DNA from: Collybiopsis luxurians FD-317 M1
Lineage: Eukaryota; Basidiomycota; Agaricomycetes; Agaricales; Omphalotaceae
Direction of reading: 5' to 3'
Length of the DNA: 64,000 nt
Assembly: GCA_000827265.1 (NCBI GenBank)
Contig: KN834771.1
Location: forward strand, 389,330 to 453,329
Position 1 is the stretch's first letter. Every line of letters starts with the position of its first letter. The position numbers and the translations under genes were made by a program. Shown in pieces: positions 34,086 to 46,800 of the stretch. The notes beneath the pieces were generated by a model. That model did not search any database and had not been told where the DNA came from. It was given only the letters and a program-made list of their open reading frames with translations.

Positions 34086-36680
34086 TCAAGTATGCTCCCA
34101 GCTTCCACTACTCCCACTATCGTCCGTCCGTTCATCTCTGAGATGTGAGCCCCGATCGCCTTGCTCTGCTCGAGATGGCGACTCCGACTCTAGGGGTTCA
34201 TCCCGATACCTCTGCTGAGCCGACTGTCCTCCTCCCCCTCCCGCTGATGCTGGTAACGAAGCACCCTCTCTCGCACTTCGCGGAAGCATAGGTTGGTCAT
34301 CCCTAGCATCTTCATATTCATCCTCATCCGATCCCTCATCAAATGCATCATACATCTCTCCCCTTCTTTCCCCTTCCCTTCGTATCCGTCCCATCGCAAC
34401 ATTATCTCCCACACGTGTAAGCGCCTCATAGTCCTCCCTCTTCTGCCTTCTCCGACGCATGAAAAATACGAACAGTGCTATTGCGACAGCGACGAGGAAC
34501 AGGAATTCCAATAGGGCGTAAATAGGTTTTTGTGAGGAAAAGATCTTGGAGAGGGTGGAGTCGGAAGGAGAGGAGTCGGAAGAAGAGGCTGCCGTCGAGC
34601 TAGAGGTACTCGTAGTTTCTACGCCATCAACAACGCCCGTACTGAGGAAATGGGTAGGTTTCGTGTACATTCTCGACGTCGACCCCGTCGGCCTTTCCTC
34701 TGTCGTTGTCGTCGTAGCCAGAGTCGTAGTCGGGGATAAAGGTATATCTTCTTCGTCCTCTTCTGCTTCGACGGGAGGAAAAACATTCTCGTCATCCGGG
34801 GGAAGTTCATATTTGTGCTCGTCATCTGCGGCGGAAACGCTCGTATCCGTACTCGACCCCCAGAAAATCATGTTCCAACCCAAAAACTTGCCCGTCGTCT
34901 CTGAATTCACCGGGTCTGAGACGGTGATGGTCCAAATTCCCAGAGGATTCTCATCCCAATGTTTGACGCTCATGAACAACCAACCAGGGAACCCGTTCTT
35001 ATCTTTATCACTCTTCCTTCCTCCTCCGTCTTTACTGCTCACACCCGCCAACACGCTCTTTATTCCGTTTGGCGAAACAACCTCAACATATACGTCGCCC
35101 CTGCGTCCATGCTCGATCCAGACTCTCACATTGATGTGTTCGAGACCGTCAAACCGCGCCCGACGCATCATTTTTTCCGTAACCTCGAGCGTACTGCTGA
35201 CGCTCCCTTCACCTGCCCCACCGAACGGAATCCCTCCGCTAAACTCCTTCTCCTTGGTCATCTTCCCATCGCCCAAAACCACCGTTCGGGTTTTCATCCA
35301 TGTTTGGCGGGCGACGAGCTTCCAGTCGAGGGCGGCGTGAACGAATGCGTAGCCGTCGAGCGCTCCGTAGCCGAAGGCATAGGAAAAGGGACGTTTGGCA
35401 AATGTTAATTCGTAGTCTGTGTCAGCGGAGGCAGGGGAAGTATTCGATGGATCATAATTGAGAGGCCGAGCAGTGCGTACAGTGAGATGCTGGATGTCCC
35501 GCCACGTGAGATCTGGCCTTGCTTGAAGTGCAAGAGCATAAACACCAACGGCGTTTGGTGCAGCGGCCGATGTGCCTCCGTGCGACTTGGTGCACTTGTT
35601 TTTTCCCTTGTCCGTAGTTACGATACTCTTATCACCTCCAGAACTATATGCGACAACCATGTTTGCTGCACAAGCTTCGCTGTACCAAGGACTGCGTCCG
35701 TGCGAATCAACCGCACCGACCGTCACGCTCCAGATACTGTTGGTGTATCCATCGTAGTTACACTCGTCTCCGCTTCCTTTACCGTTACCACTGGCAAAAA
35801 CGAATACACTGCCTTTTCCTTGTCGGCCACGGTTGATACCATTGACTATCGATTTTGTAATGATGTAGTCAGGACCGTCCATGGTTCGCCCGTCGTCCGT
35901 TGGGCCCCAAGAGCAAGAGTAGATGCTGACCTCGTCATACCCCTGATTAAGAGCCGCGGCTTCGTCTGCATCTGTTATAGCCCCGGATAGAATACGAACG
36001 GCAGCAACGCGAGAATGATACGCGATGCCCAAACCGCAGACACCATTCTTAACAGCAGCAATCTGGCCAGCGCATCGAGTGCCATGGGTGTCATCAGCGA
36101 GTTTTGGCGTTGGCAAGCTCTCGTGGTCGTTGTAGTCGTATGAATTGGCAGCGTCAAAGTTTTCTGCAAGGTCCTCAGAGGTATAGTCCAGACCATCGTC
36201 GATCAGACTGGAAGTAACGCCGACACCGGTATAACCCTCTTCCCAAAGCCCAGAGACGTTCATCATATGCTCTGGCGCATCTGGATTAATGAGATGCCAT
36301 TGGTCAGGGAACAGAGGGTCCTGAATGCCTAGCTTGGCGGCAACGTCAGAAGTGGTCGGCAGCGCACGCTTGACGCGTTTGCGTGGTATTTGGGGTATTA
36401 AGGACTTCATCGGACTCGGTTTTGTGGCGTGAAAGCGGGCCAAAATCGCATCCTCTCCTCCCTCTTCTCTCTTCGTCAAGTTTTTTTCTCCTCGGACAAG
36501 CCAGAACCCCTCCAACTCTCCGACCTGCTCGACGATCTCTACGCCAAGAAGACTAGCATAGTATTCCGGTTGCGTATCAAGCTCGAGAACATAGTAATTA
36601 TGTGTGTCGTATGAACGTCGAGCCGTAGCGGATACTGACCCTGCTATTGAAAGCAGAACCACGAACGTTGACAGTAACAT
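34086..36680 (-). CDS. KEX2: Kexin-like proprotein convertase
   Basis: A single open frame of 864 residues. It has a signal peptide (residues 1-19), a pro-region ending at the dibasic site KRVKR (about 101-105), and a subtilisin-like S8 domain with the catalytic triad Asp161 (SLIDDGLDY), His199 (DTHGTRCAG) and Ser371 (GGTSAAAP). The oxyanion Asn is at about 299 (FASGNG). A P domain follows (ends near GKFLGWNMIFWG), then a Ser/Thr-rich stalk, one transmembrane helix (LLEFLFLVAVAIALFVFF) and an acidic cytosolic tail. Kexins sit in the late Golgi and cut secreted precursors after Lys-Arg or Arg-Arg. The length matches family members, with no introns and no lesions. A housekeeping gene, not obviously tied to its neighbours. 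Confidence 0.95.
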   Translation of the reverse strand: MLLSTFVVLLSIAGSVSATARRSYDTHNYYVLELDTQPEYYASLLGVEIVEQVGELEGFWLVRGEKNLTKREEGGEDAILARFHATKPSPMKSLIPQIPRKRVKRALPTTSDVAAKLGIQDPLFPDQWHLINPDAPEHMMNVSGLWEEGYTGVGVTSSLIDDGLDYTSEDLAENFDAANSYDYNDHESLPTPKLADDTHGTRCAGQIAAVKNGVCGLGIAYHSRVAAVRILSGAITDADEAAALNQGYDEVSIYSCSWGPTDDGRTMDGPDYIITKSIVNGINRGRQGKGSVFVFASGNGKGSGDECNYDGYTNSIWSVTVGAVDSHGRSPWYSEACAANMVVAYSSGGDKSIVTTDKGKNKCTKSHGGTSAAAPNAVGVYALALQARPDLTWRDIQHLTVRTARPLNYDPSNTSPASADTDYELTFAKRPFSYAFGYGALDGYAFVHAALDWKLVARQTWMKTRTVVLGDGKMTKEKEFSGGIPFGGAGEGSVSSTLEVTEKMMRRARFDGLEHINVRVWIEHGRRGDVYVEVVSPNGIKSVLAGVSSKDGGGRKSDKDKNGFPGWLFMSVKHWDENPLGIWTITVSDPVNSETTGKFLGWNMIFWGSSTDTSVSAADDEHKYELPPDDENVFPPVEAEEDEEDIPLSPTTTLATTTTTEERPTGSTSRMYTKPTHFLSTGVVDGVETTSTSSSTAASSSDSSPSDSTLSKIFSSQKPIYALLEFLFLVAVAIALFVFFMRRRRQKREDYEALTRVGDNVAMGRIRREGERRGEMYDAFDEGSDEDEYEDARDDQPMLPRSAREGASLPASAGGGGGQSAQQRYRDEPLESESPSRAEQGDRGSHLRDERTDDSGSSGSWEHT

Positions 36681-37313
36681 CGGCCGTACCTTCTCCTTCT
36701 TTGAATTACCTTATTAATACCAAAATATCATCCGATTCGGGAGCGGAAATGGGGTGATTCTGTGAATGTCAATGGCGTACAAATCTTTGGACGTGTCACT
36801 TTCGACCCTCGACAAACTAAGGAATTGAGAACTAACATTGATATTATTGAGGTCCTAATGTCTTCTCCCAATACCGATGAGAATGGTCAGCGAGGGGAAC
36901 GCCCTGCTGTAGATGGTTGGAGGGGAAAGGGAAAACGCGCTGCGGGCGCTAATCCGGCTTGGGCGCTTCTTACCGACTTGGGCGCTTACAAGGCGAGCTC
37001 ACAATTCGAGTCCGACCAGCTCTTTACCTGCAGTATGTAGCGCGTATTGGTCTTATGTATATGGATGATTATAATCGGCTAAAGTGGTACCTGCTAAGCG
37101 ACGCAGCCGCCCCGGTCGCCATTTTCGTTCAACTAATTTCAAGGGTCCGGTCAGGGTGAGTCCAGTCCCACAAAAGTGTTCATGTGGCAGCCTTTGTAAG
37201 TACTGCGTCCTTTCCGCTGATCTTGAAAGTTCTCCGAGGACTCTTTAAAAGGCCTTCCTCATCCTCAGTCTTGTTTGTGGACCCTTCCCTTCGGGCCTGT
37301 TCAACCAGCGAAG
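36681..37313. promoter_or_regulatory. Divergent intergenic region (kexin / FAD oxidase)
   Basis: It separates two divergently transcribed genes and must hold both promoters. A 92-codon frame at 36762-37040 has no recognisable features. Confidence 0.45.
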
Positions 37314-39787
37314 ATGTTTTTGCCCGGCCTTGCTGTTCACAGTCTCCTGCTTTATGCCAGTGGTGCATCAGCATTGAGTGCTCCTACCGATAAGCAATGG
37401 GCAAAGTTGAGCCAGGCGGTTGGAGGACGTCTGTACACCTCGCTACCTCTCGCCTCCTCCTGTTTTTCTACCGTCAATGGACAACCCTCCACTCCGAACG
37501 CGACGGAATGTGCGTTGGTGCAGCAGGGATACACGCAGCCCGACTTTCGCTTCGATAACTACAGCGCTCACATGATGGTAAGCCGATCTTGACTCCATAT
37601 GGATATTCATTTGCTATGATTAACGGATTGTCGTAATTCTCAGCCCCAATGGGAGACCTGCCAGACTAGTCTTCAAAGGTGCCTGTTGAACTCGGATAAT
37701 CCCAGCGATCCTGCAGCATGGGAGGACCACGAGTGCTGGCAGGGGGCAATTGCTCCTCGTTATGTGCGTTCGCTTGCCTTTCCAAGAACTTGATACCCCT
37801 GATTCTTCCGTAGATTGATGTCCGAACCACAAATGACATCCTGGAGGCACTGAAGTTTGTCAAAAAGACCGGCATACAGTTCTCAATCAAGGCTTCCGGC
37901 CATGATTATAAGGGTCGTTCAAGTTTTGGTTCTTTGTCTCTATGGGTAAGTCAATACTTTTTTCTTGCGATTGTAGCGCTCTTATTGAATATCTATTTAT
38001 CAGACCAAAAATCTTAACTCGGTTAGTCTTCGCTATTGACAAGTGGCGACGCGTTGCGTTTTTCAATGCGTTAAAATTTTGTCTACTATACAGTTGTCAT
38101 ATTCCGCGACATTCAAGCCGGAAGGAGGGCATGAAACATATTCCGCAGTCACCACCGGGGTGTGTAGTCTCCTCTACATCATTTCATATTGTCCACGATA
38201 ACCACGATGCACGTTCGTAGGCCGGCGTTCCAACCGAAGATATCTATGAGTTTGCAGATCAGAATAACGTTACCATCTTGGGTGGATATGCCAGTACAAT
38301 CGTGGAAGCGGGAGGATGGGCTCAAGCTGGAGGACACAGTATTCTCTCACCCGTCTACGGACTCGGAATCGATCGTGTGGTAGGTCTGATGTCCTCGTGT
38401 TGTTCATTTAGACGGTGCATAACGACATCACCCCCCAGCTTCAATATAAAATTGTGACTTTCGATGGAGTCGTCAGAACTGCCAACAAATATCAGAATTC
38501 GGATCTTTTCTGGGCATTGAGAGGAGGTGGGGGATCTACGTTTGGAGTTGTGCTTGAAGCGACGTTCCTTGCTGAGCCGAGGATGAGCCTACGAGTGTGC
38601 GTTTCACCCGCGTCGGGGTTTACTTCTGTGCTGAATTGTCTTATCTTGCCAAGTGCTTCCATTTCGTTCACCCAAACCGCCGACAACGCAAGAGGGTTCC
38701 TTGAAATCCTTGTGAACAACTCGTACAAATGGGGCCAAGAAGGATGGGGTGGCCACATGGGTCCTGCTTCTTTGATCAACGTTAATCCCTTATTGACACT
38801 GGAAGAGGCCAATGCTTCTGTACAGCCTGCGGTCGAATACGCTTTAGCTCAAGGTGGCAAGGCCGTTGTGGAAGACCTACCATCGTGGCAAGCATTCTTC
38901 ACCAAATATGTTCCTTCAGCGCAAGCGGTCAGTAACACACGAACACATACCAATTTCCGTGTATCATTAATGCAAACCACTTCCTTTAGAGCGTTGGCGT
39001 TCAAACCATCCTCGGAAGCCGATTAATCCCGACAGATCCCTTCTTCACTGACGAAGATGGCCAAGAAGCTTTGGTCGATCTGATGAGCAAAATGATCAGC
39101 ACCTACGCCGTAAACCCATACATCATTCAAGGAACTCCCTTCCTTTACAATTATACCAATGGTTCGACAAGCGCTACGCCGGCTTGGCGTAACTCTCTTT
39201 GGCAGGTTCGTCGTTACGCATGTACATAGCAGTTGTCTAATCGCAATTTATAGATTGGTTTCCATGAGAACATGGCCTACAACGCGACATTGGAGACGAT
39301 GTTCTCGCAGTATGAGATTGTCAACAATATCACCGCATGGATGAGAGAGCTTGCGCCAGATTCTGGAGCATACTTCGTACGTGTTGTAGTCCAATTTCCC
39401 TGTGTTTTATAACCAATTTTCTCGCACCTTTGCAGAACGAAGCCAATCCGTATGAGCCCGACCATGAAGGTAAATCCTGGCGTCTTGTAGACCGCTCTCA
39501 GCCACTGACTTCTTTGACTGCAGTCACCTTCTGGGGAGAAAATTATCCTACTCTGCTTCAACTCAAAAACAAATAGTAAGCCGTCTTCGTGTTTCTGGCC
39601 GAGCGGATTTGCTGAAACTTCACCTTCAAGCGATCCGGACAGACTTATGGACTGTTGGATGTGTAGTAAGTCCATTTTCGTCTGCACGGCTTTTGGCAAA
39701 GACCTAAATCGAAATTTTCAAGTTGGGTGGAAGGGAGCCGCGGACGAGCGTTACTCTTGCTACCTCAATATTTCGTCCAACTTTTGA
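37314..39787 (+). CDS. Berberine-bridge-type FAD-linked oxidoreductase
   Basis: Fourteen exons give 571 residues: 37314-37577, 37644-37763, 37814-37945, 38004-38021, 38094-38159, 38221-38379, 38439-38596, 38654-38927, 38990-39205, 39254-39376, 39436-39469, 39524-39575, 39631-39665, 39723-39787. All junctions keep frame. A signal peptide (about residues 1-20) suggests secretion. The PCMH-type FAD-binding domain shows the KASGHDYKGRSS segment, GGHSILSPVYGLGIDRV, and FWALRGGGGSTFGVV. The C-terminus has the BBE-domain signature GWKGAADERYSCY. Such enzymes oxidise sugars, alcohols or secondary metabolites with O2; the substrate is not predictable. One exon is only 18 nt (38004-38021). A fragment of a second copy lies at 48438-48540. 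Confidence 0.85.
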
Positions 39788-40217
39788 GGGCCTATCAGAA
39801 AGTCAATCATAGTAAAAGCCTTGATAGAATTTCCGGCTGCTCGTTAGGTAGATAGACGGTTGGTTTCGACGGTCAAGTATATACCCAACTTTTTCTTGGA
39901 AATAAATGCAAAGACAGACTAAGCACTGGGTCCCTAAGTATGTAGTGAAACCTTCTATGTATTCTCCGCTTTTCCAAAAATGGAGTTACCCGATGATTTT
40001 GTATGTACATATACTCAATGAGTACAAAGTCGATAACGACCTGCTGCATACAACCATATTCTTATGCCCCCGTGTCCAAGTATCTACATCCAGTATACCC
40101 TCTACACACATCAATATCGTGACATCCCATGAAAATTATCGATAGTACATAACGAAACTTGGGCGCCGCTTTCATGAAGAACTAGAGTTCCCAACAACAG
40201 GATCCTCGTCAAGTTCA
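39788..40217. other. Intergenic region; 3' flank of rhodopsin relic G
   Basis: Similar to 57790-57990, the 3' flank of the intact gene F, which shows that flanking DNA was duplicated with the gene. No gene is present. Confidence 0.45.
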
Positions 40218-40845
40218 TCACTTGGACCAATCAGTATCAGTTCTCTGAGAGCCTTCAGACGTAACAGCCTGTGCCTGCGATGCCTTTTCTTCGGCAACCT
40301 GGATATCTGTCTCCGACACGACTCTGGATCCGGCATGATCGTATTCCCACTGACCGATATTGTGAAAGTGGACCTTAGAAAGAGCTTCGTTGGGACCTAG
40401 GCGAGGCAACCTTCGTATACTGGCAATGTTCGGTAATACGTGTAGGGCTTGTGGTCCAAATCGCCCTCATTTCTGAGCAGCCGATAAGATAGAAGACCCA
40501 GATTAGCAACGTCCTGTAAGGATGAGGCGGTACCAAACTGCCAACCCTGGGTAATTCATCGACCTGGACGTACCATGGTTACCTTTATTTACGAATAGAC
40601 CGGAAGGCACCAGCCTAGTCCTGATCATCATTGTAGAACCGTCATACATGCTGTGTTCCTTCTTGGATTTTCTATATAACATCCAAACAGCGTTACTTTG
40701 GGACTGCACACGACACGGATACGATACCTCGTACGTAGCAAATTCCGTGGGCATTAATTCATTCATTCTGACTTTGATCACAGTCCAACTTGAACGTCTT
40801 TTATCTAAGTAGCAGAAAAAAGAAGGCCGCAAGGACAAAGACAAC
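40218..40845 (-). pseudogene. Rhodopsin-like relic G (3' part)
   Basis: On the minus strand 40503-40218 matches the last exon of gene F: ANLGLLSYRLL, DHKPYTYYR, then after a frameshift RRLPRLGPNEALSKVHF and VAEEKASQAQAV. The frame breaks between the YYR and RRLPRL blocks because of a deletion. Further upstream, sequence like F exon 7 is present, but a block of about 60 bp (40606-40667) lies in inverted orientation. Exons 1-6 are absent or unrecognisable. It belongs to the first FAD/rhodopsin/giant-gene module. Confidence 0.7.
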
Positions 40846-40871
40846 GACCAAGGCCTACTCAGACGCTTAAT

Positions 40872-43800
40872 ATGCAGGGATTGTTGCAGCTTCGTGAAGT
40901 GGTAGAAATGGACGATACGGGCAAGATTATCTCCATTCCGGAAATCGATTTGAATATGGATGCTTCGAAGGGAAGAAGGCCAGATGATTCAAAGCTGGAG
41001 GGTACCTCAGGTGGAGCGTATCCGGGAGATGTCGCGCCTTGGACTAAGCCAGTAAGGGCGCCATTCTTGACTAGGGATTTCTGCTGAGGATTTGTTAGCC
41101 TTCACCTTTAACACTCTTGCCAACAAAGCGATCGTCCGGTATAACAGGCTTGGGTAAGGTTCCGTTCTTTTCGCTGAAATCAGATGCAAGAGAGTTGAAG
41201 GACTCGAATCATTCTCATTCTCATGATCCGGAGTATTCCCGTGCTGATCTGCGTGCAACCAAGTCGTCTTTGCGTCTTAACAACAATTCTAAGCTTTCGC
41301 TCCCTGGATCATCCTCACCCGCGGCATCATCGTCTGGAGCTAGGATGGCCAAGGCGAGGCTGGCAATGCTATTGCGGTTCACAGGGAAGAAGCGGTCGAA
41401 GTCAAAGATACAGGAGAATAATGGCGAGCATCCGAGTTTAAGGCCGAGAACGCCACCCTTACCCGAGGTTCCTGGTACTGGGGCGTATTCGATCACGCCG
41501 GATACATCACCAGTGATGTTATCGCAGAACGGTAGGAAGAAGAGAAAGGATAAGGATAAGGATAAGGATAGGGATAGGGATAAGGAACGAGATCGCGACG
41601 CTGCTGTGGCGATGAAGTTGGATTTAGATCTCGACCAAATGGAAGGGATCGTTGATACGGACGTTTTTACTTCCTCGTTGCCCGCAAATGGTACTCTAGT
41701 TGGCAAGGGATCTTCGATTACCCAGAGTTTATCTGATGACATACATTCACTTCATTCACACCCTTCTTATTCACCCTCCAGTCACCAATATAGTGGCCAT
41801 CTTGGTCCTGTCCAGGCCTCGGAATTTCATAATCCATTTTCTTCATTTGCTTCATCTCCAACACAAGGTTCATCTCTTGCCAAGCTCACGGACAGAAGGA
41901 TTTCTCCGCGGACTATAATTTCTGGGGAGAATCGAGACAGCAAAGATCTGAATGTAGTGACTACCTCGAGCCCGATGTTGAAGCATGGTTTACATGGTGG
42001 TCAGAATGGCACTGGTGCAATGAATAATGCCCAACCACCTCACTCACCCTCTTGGTTTCCACCCCAATCATGGAATGTCCAGCACGCAGATTTTGGTGAC
42101 CCCGAGGCAGAGGAAGGGTATTACTCCAGCTCAGAAGACAGCTTGGAACATGGAGGATCTGGCAATGGCGGCTCGAGGAGTATAGGATATGGACCACAAG
42201 GAAGACGTACGGTTGGTGGCGGTAGACCTATGAGATTTGCGCGGCCAAATTATTCGGACCTGGATGACGACGAGTCTGCAGGACTTGATAAACTCGGGAG
42301 ACAACTTCCTCATTATCTAAGGAGTGTTGCCTCATTTCGTTCTACCTCAACAAGCACATCCAATAGAAGCGGTAGTGCTTCTTACAGTTCTCCATATTTC
42401 CCAGCATCCACATCTGCTACAGGCTCAACAAGTTCTGTTAATTCCAATTTAATTCTCGGAACGGGGAACAGGAGGAAGGATCTGTTGATTAAGAAACCGA
42501 AGTTTATTGGTCCAAGAAGGAACAGCAAACCAAATAATGCAGCTGGACCATCATCGTCTTCCAATGACCCTCCTACCATTCACAGCGATTACACTGGTCC
42601 TGAATCGGCTCCTATAACAAATCGGATGGAATTCAGATTGGATATTCTGGATCATCAGAGACCTTCATATTCTCCTTCTCACCTCATACAAGACCTTGGC
42701 TCTCAGTCTCAACAGCACCTATCAATTTCATTCCCACTCAAAAGCTCTTTACCCTTCCTGGGCAGCCGTGCACACCCTGGCCCACCTCATTCCACCTTGC
42801 CACCAGAGATAGGGAGTAGAAGGCAACAGGATTCTTCACGATTTAGCATCCGAATCTATCGAGCAAATAATACATACCACGTTGTTCAATGTGGGTTCAA
42901 TGTGACTGTTGCAAAGTTGATACCAAAATTGAAGGAGAAGCTGTTGCTCGGTGAAGAGCGGGAGATGCATATGTTATATTTGAGGGAACGAGGAACAGGT
43001 TTGTGTTGTTGTACACATCTGTAAATTACCTTGATTACTTGACTAATTTCCTTCTATCGGCAGAACGTATTCTTGGTCAAATGGAACGACCTGCTGACAT
43101 TGTTCGTCGTCGCTTAGAGCAAGCAGGATACGACTTAAACGACGGGCTAGGACTTCTGGGGGGAGATGGTCTGGGTCTTTTACTGAAATTCATGTTCAAG
43201 AGTCAGGTTTTTGCACCCACAGTATGTATAATTAATTACGCCCCTAATGAATGCTTAAACACTGAACGATTCCAGGAACAAGCCCTTGCCATTGGAGATT
43301 ACGAACACGTTGACCTCTCAGATAGTTCCCTCCGTACCATTCCGGTTGCCCTTCACCAACACGCAGACCAAATATTCTCGCTCTCTCTTTCCCGAAACCC
43401 TATGCTTGACCTTCCTCTCGACTTCATTCAATCATCTACCTCTCTCACCGAGCTTCGATTGTCCCAAATGGCTCTGAAAAAGGTCCCGACTAACATCCGT
43501 TTCGCTGTATCTCTCGCCCGTCTTGATCTATCCTCGAACTGTATCGGGGACCTAGATGATGCCTATCTGGCGGAAATACCTGGATTGAGGTCACTGAAGG
43601 TGCAAAATAATCGACTGGAGAAACTCCCTTGGTATTTCCCGAAACTCAGAAGTTTGACAACATTGAACATATCGAGCAACAAATTTCGCATCCTTCCAAC
43701 TGTTGTGTGCCAATTAGGAAATCTTCGCGATCTTGATATCTCGTTCAACAATATTGCTGGGCTTCCGGGAGTTCTGGGAAAACTGCGTAATCTCGAGCAT

Positions 43801-46800
43801 TTTATCATGGTGGGGAACCAAATTAGATCCATACCACCAAATGCATCATCTCTTGTATCTTTAAAGCATCTGGATTGTAGGCGGAATAGGATTGGTGATT
43901 TTACGGTAATTGGGATGTTACCCAAGCTGGAGAAACTTTTTGCAGATCATAACACTTTGCATGGGATTGATTTGCGCTTGGGCCCCTGCTTGATGACAAT
44001 GAATGCATCATATAACAAGATTACAGAGATGAGAGTTGTTCCAGGAAATTCCTATACTGCTCTGCTATTTTTGGATGTTAGCCACTCTGAACTTTCATCT
44101 ATAGCACCCCTTGCTCTTTCCTCTTTACCATCTCTTTGCCAGCTTAACCTCTCACATAATAATATCAAAACTCTCCCTTCCACCCTTGGGAACTTGGTCC
44201 ATCTCACAATATTATCCATAGCTGACAATGTGCTGGAAAGGCTGCCAGAAGGAATTGGAAAGTTGCAGAGGTTGGAAGTACTTGATGTACGCAGAAATAA
44301 CCTCACAGAGCTCCCGGGGGAACTGTGGACATGCGCAAGTTTGGTCAAGCTCAATGCCACAAGTAATTCAATTGAGAAATGGTGTCTACCAACTGCTCTA
44401 CTGCCTCCACCGCCGACAGATAATAGGGATTCTTCATCATTAATGAGGACATCCCCTGGTTTGCACATGCATCCCTTCCAGGGTCAGCGCAAAGGTTCTG
44501 CAACCTCTATCATCAACCCTGTCAAACCCTCCTCTTCTTATCTGCCTTCCCTTGCATACACTCTTGAAAAGCTGTACCTTGGCGAGAATCATCTTACAGC
44601 TGAAGCACTTGGTTTCTTATCCCTATTTCAGAAACTCAAAGTTCTCAACCTGTCATTCAACCTCATCCAAGATCTTCCTCCAACTTTTTTCAAAAGCTTT
44701 TTCAGCAGCATTGATACAACTTCCTACTCATCTTCCTCTCTATCATCTGCTGGAGCACAAAATCAAATGCCCAGGTCTTCTTTGGAAGAGTTGTATCTGA
44801 GTGGGAACAAGCTGACAACTCTTCCTACAGAGGATATAGCCCGGATGACCCAGCTGAAAACACTGTATCTAAATGGAAATCGATTGCAGACACTCCCACA
44901 AGAGCTTGGCAAAGTGGTGAATCTGACAATGTTGGATGTGGGAAGTAATTTGTTGAAGTATAACATTTACAACTGGGAGTTTGATTGGAACTGGTTGGTG
45001 TCCTGTTCACTTTTTGGTTGCGTTTACTGATTATATTCATGATGTGCACATCAGGAACTTCAACAAAAATCTCAAATACCTCAATCTTTCCGGGAATAAG
45101 CGTTTCCAGATTAAATCTGATATGACAAAGCTCCCTGGTACCTCTGCGGCTGTGATCCACCCACAGTTACTTGGTGGTTTTACTGATCTTACTGAACTTC
45201 GTGTTCTTGGTCTGATGGATGTCACAGTCATCACTACTGGACAAATTCTTGGCGAGCATAAAGCTCGACATGTGCGTACCTCTGAAAGCACTATTTGTGG
45301 TATGGCATATGGGATTGCTGACACTCTTGGACAAGACGATTGCCTCCATGTGCTCGATCTTGTACATGAATTTCCTCATGGAAACAAAGCTATCTTTGCC
45401 ATATTTAGTCAAAGTCAGCTACCTAAAACAGTGCCAATGGGGATCAGTGGGAACAAAATTGCGAAGTTTCTGAGGGACAACTATATTGAGGTGTTCCAGA
45501 CCCAGCTCTCAGCACTTAGGAAGGACGAGGCAGAGGGCATAACAGATGCATTGAGGAGGAGCTTCTTGAAGCTTAATCAGAGTCTCTTTGATATGCTGAC
45601 CTCAAATTGGAAACAGATGCAAGAAGCATTGTCCAACAGAGCTATGGCCAGATCTGGCATGGACATTCATAATCCATTTATTTCCATGGGTGGAGCATCA
45701 GGTATAGTATTGTACTTCCAGGACAAGACATTGTATGTGGCCAATGCCGGTAATGCACTAGCTGTCATATCAAGAGCAGGGAATGCCGAGCCCATCTCCC
45801 GCAAGCATGATACTCATGACCTGCTAGAGGTGTCAAGGATTCGAGCGGCAAGAGGCTGGGTATCTCCAGCTGGTCTGGTCAAGAATGAGATTGATATTAG
45901 CCGCTCCTTTGGATTCTTCCATCTCTTCCCTGTCATCAATGCGCGTCCCGACATTATTGCTTGGCAAATTTCTGAGCTTGATGAGTTTGTCATCATTGGC
46001 AATCAGGGCTTATGGGACTTTGTCTCATATGAGACTGCGGTAGACATTGTAGGGAGGGAGCGCGGGGACCCAATGCTTGCTGCACAAAAGCTGAGGGACT
46101 TTGTGATGAGTTATGGAGCAGACGGCAGTACAATGATTATGGTCATCTCTATCTCGGATTTGTTCAAAGAGAACAGGAAAAGAAGTGGAGAAGGTTCAGT
46201 GATGGATTCACAGATATGGAAGTATGATGACCCGGTTCCGCCCTCCCAGGTATCCTCCCAATTATGGAATGCCCAGCACTCAAAGTCCTTCAAACAGAAT
46301 CCCAGCATTCATTCAAATCTAATTTCATTATCTGATGGTGATAGCCCAGTGTTTCTAATTCTTCAACAAGTTCTCTGCAATAAAAGGCCAGGCCCTATGA
46401 TGAAGGATTTGACATGGATGCGGGACCTTCTTGCATCACACGACCAATCTGTATTACAAGAACTTGCAGATTTCATTCAATTGGTGAGTACTCTCTGCAT
46501 AATACTGGAACTTGTTCATTTGACAATGCCTACCTCTGCAGGAACTGGATTTGAAATCATCTTTTGACTTCCTTAATTCTGGAAGGGAATTGAGTAGAGA
46601 AGTTCTTGATAGAAGATGTCTACGGACACTTCGATATCTGTCAAACAATTATCACATCCTACCGTCGTCTCTGACAGTCACAGATATCAGACAAGAAAGT
46701 TATCATCCAGTGGCTGGTGGGGGCTTTGCGGTAAGTGATGTCCACATTAGAGTGGTCATGCTGGCTTCAAGTTAAACTCTTCATAGGATATCTGGCGTGG

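Noticed and set aside
34546..35408. Long open frames on the plus strand opposite the kexin gene
   Set aside because: They are shadows of the kexin coding sequence and show no family motifs.
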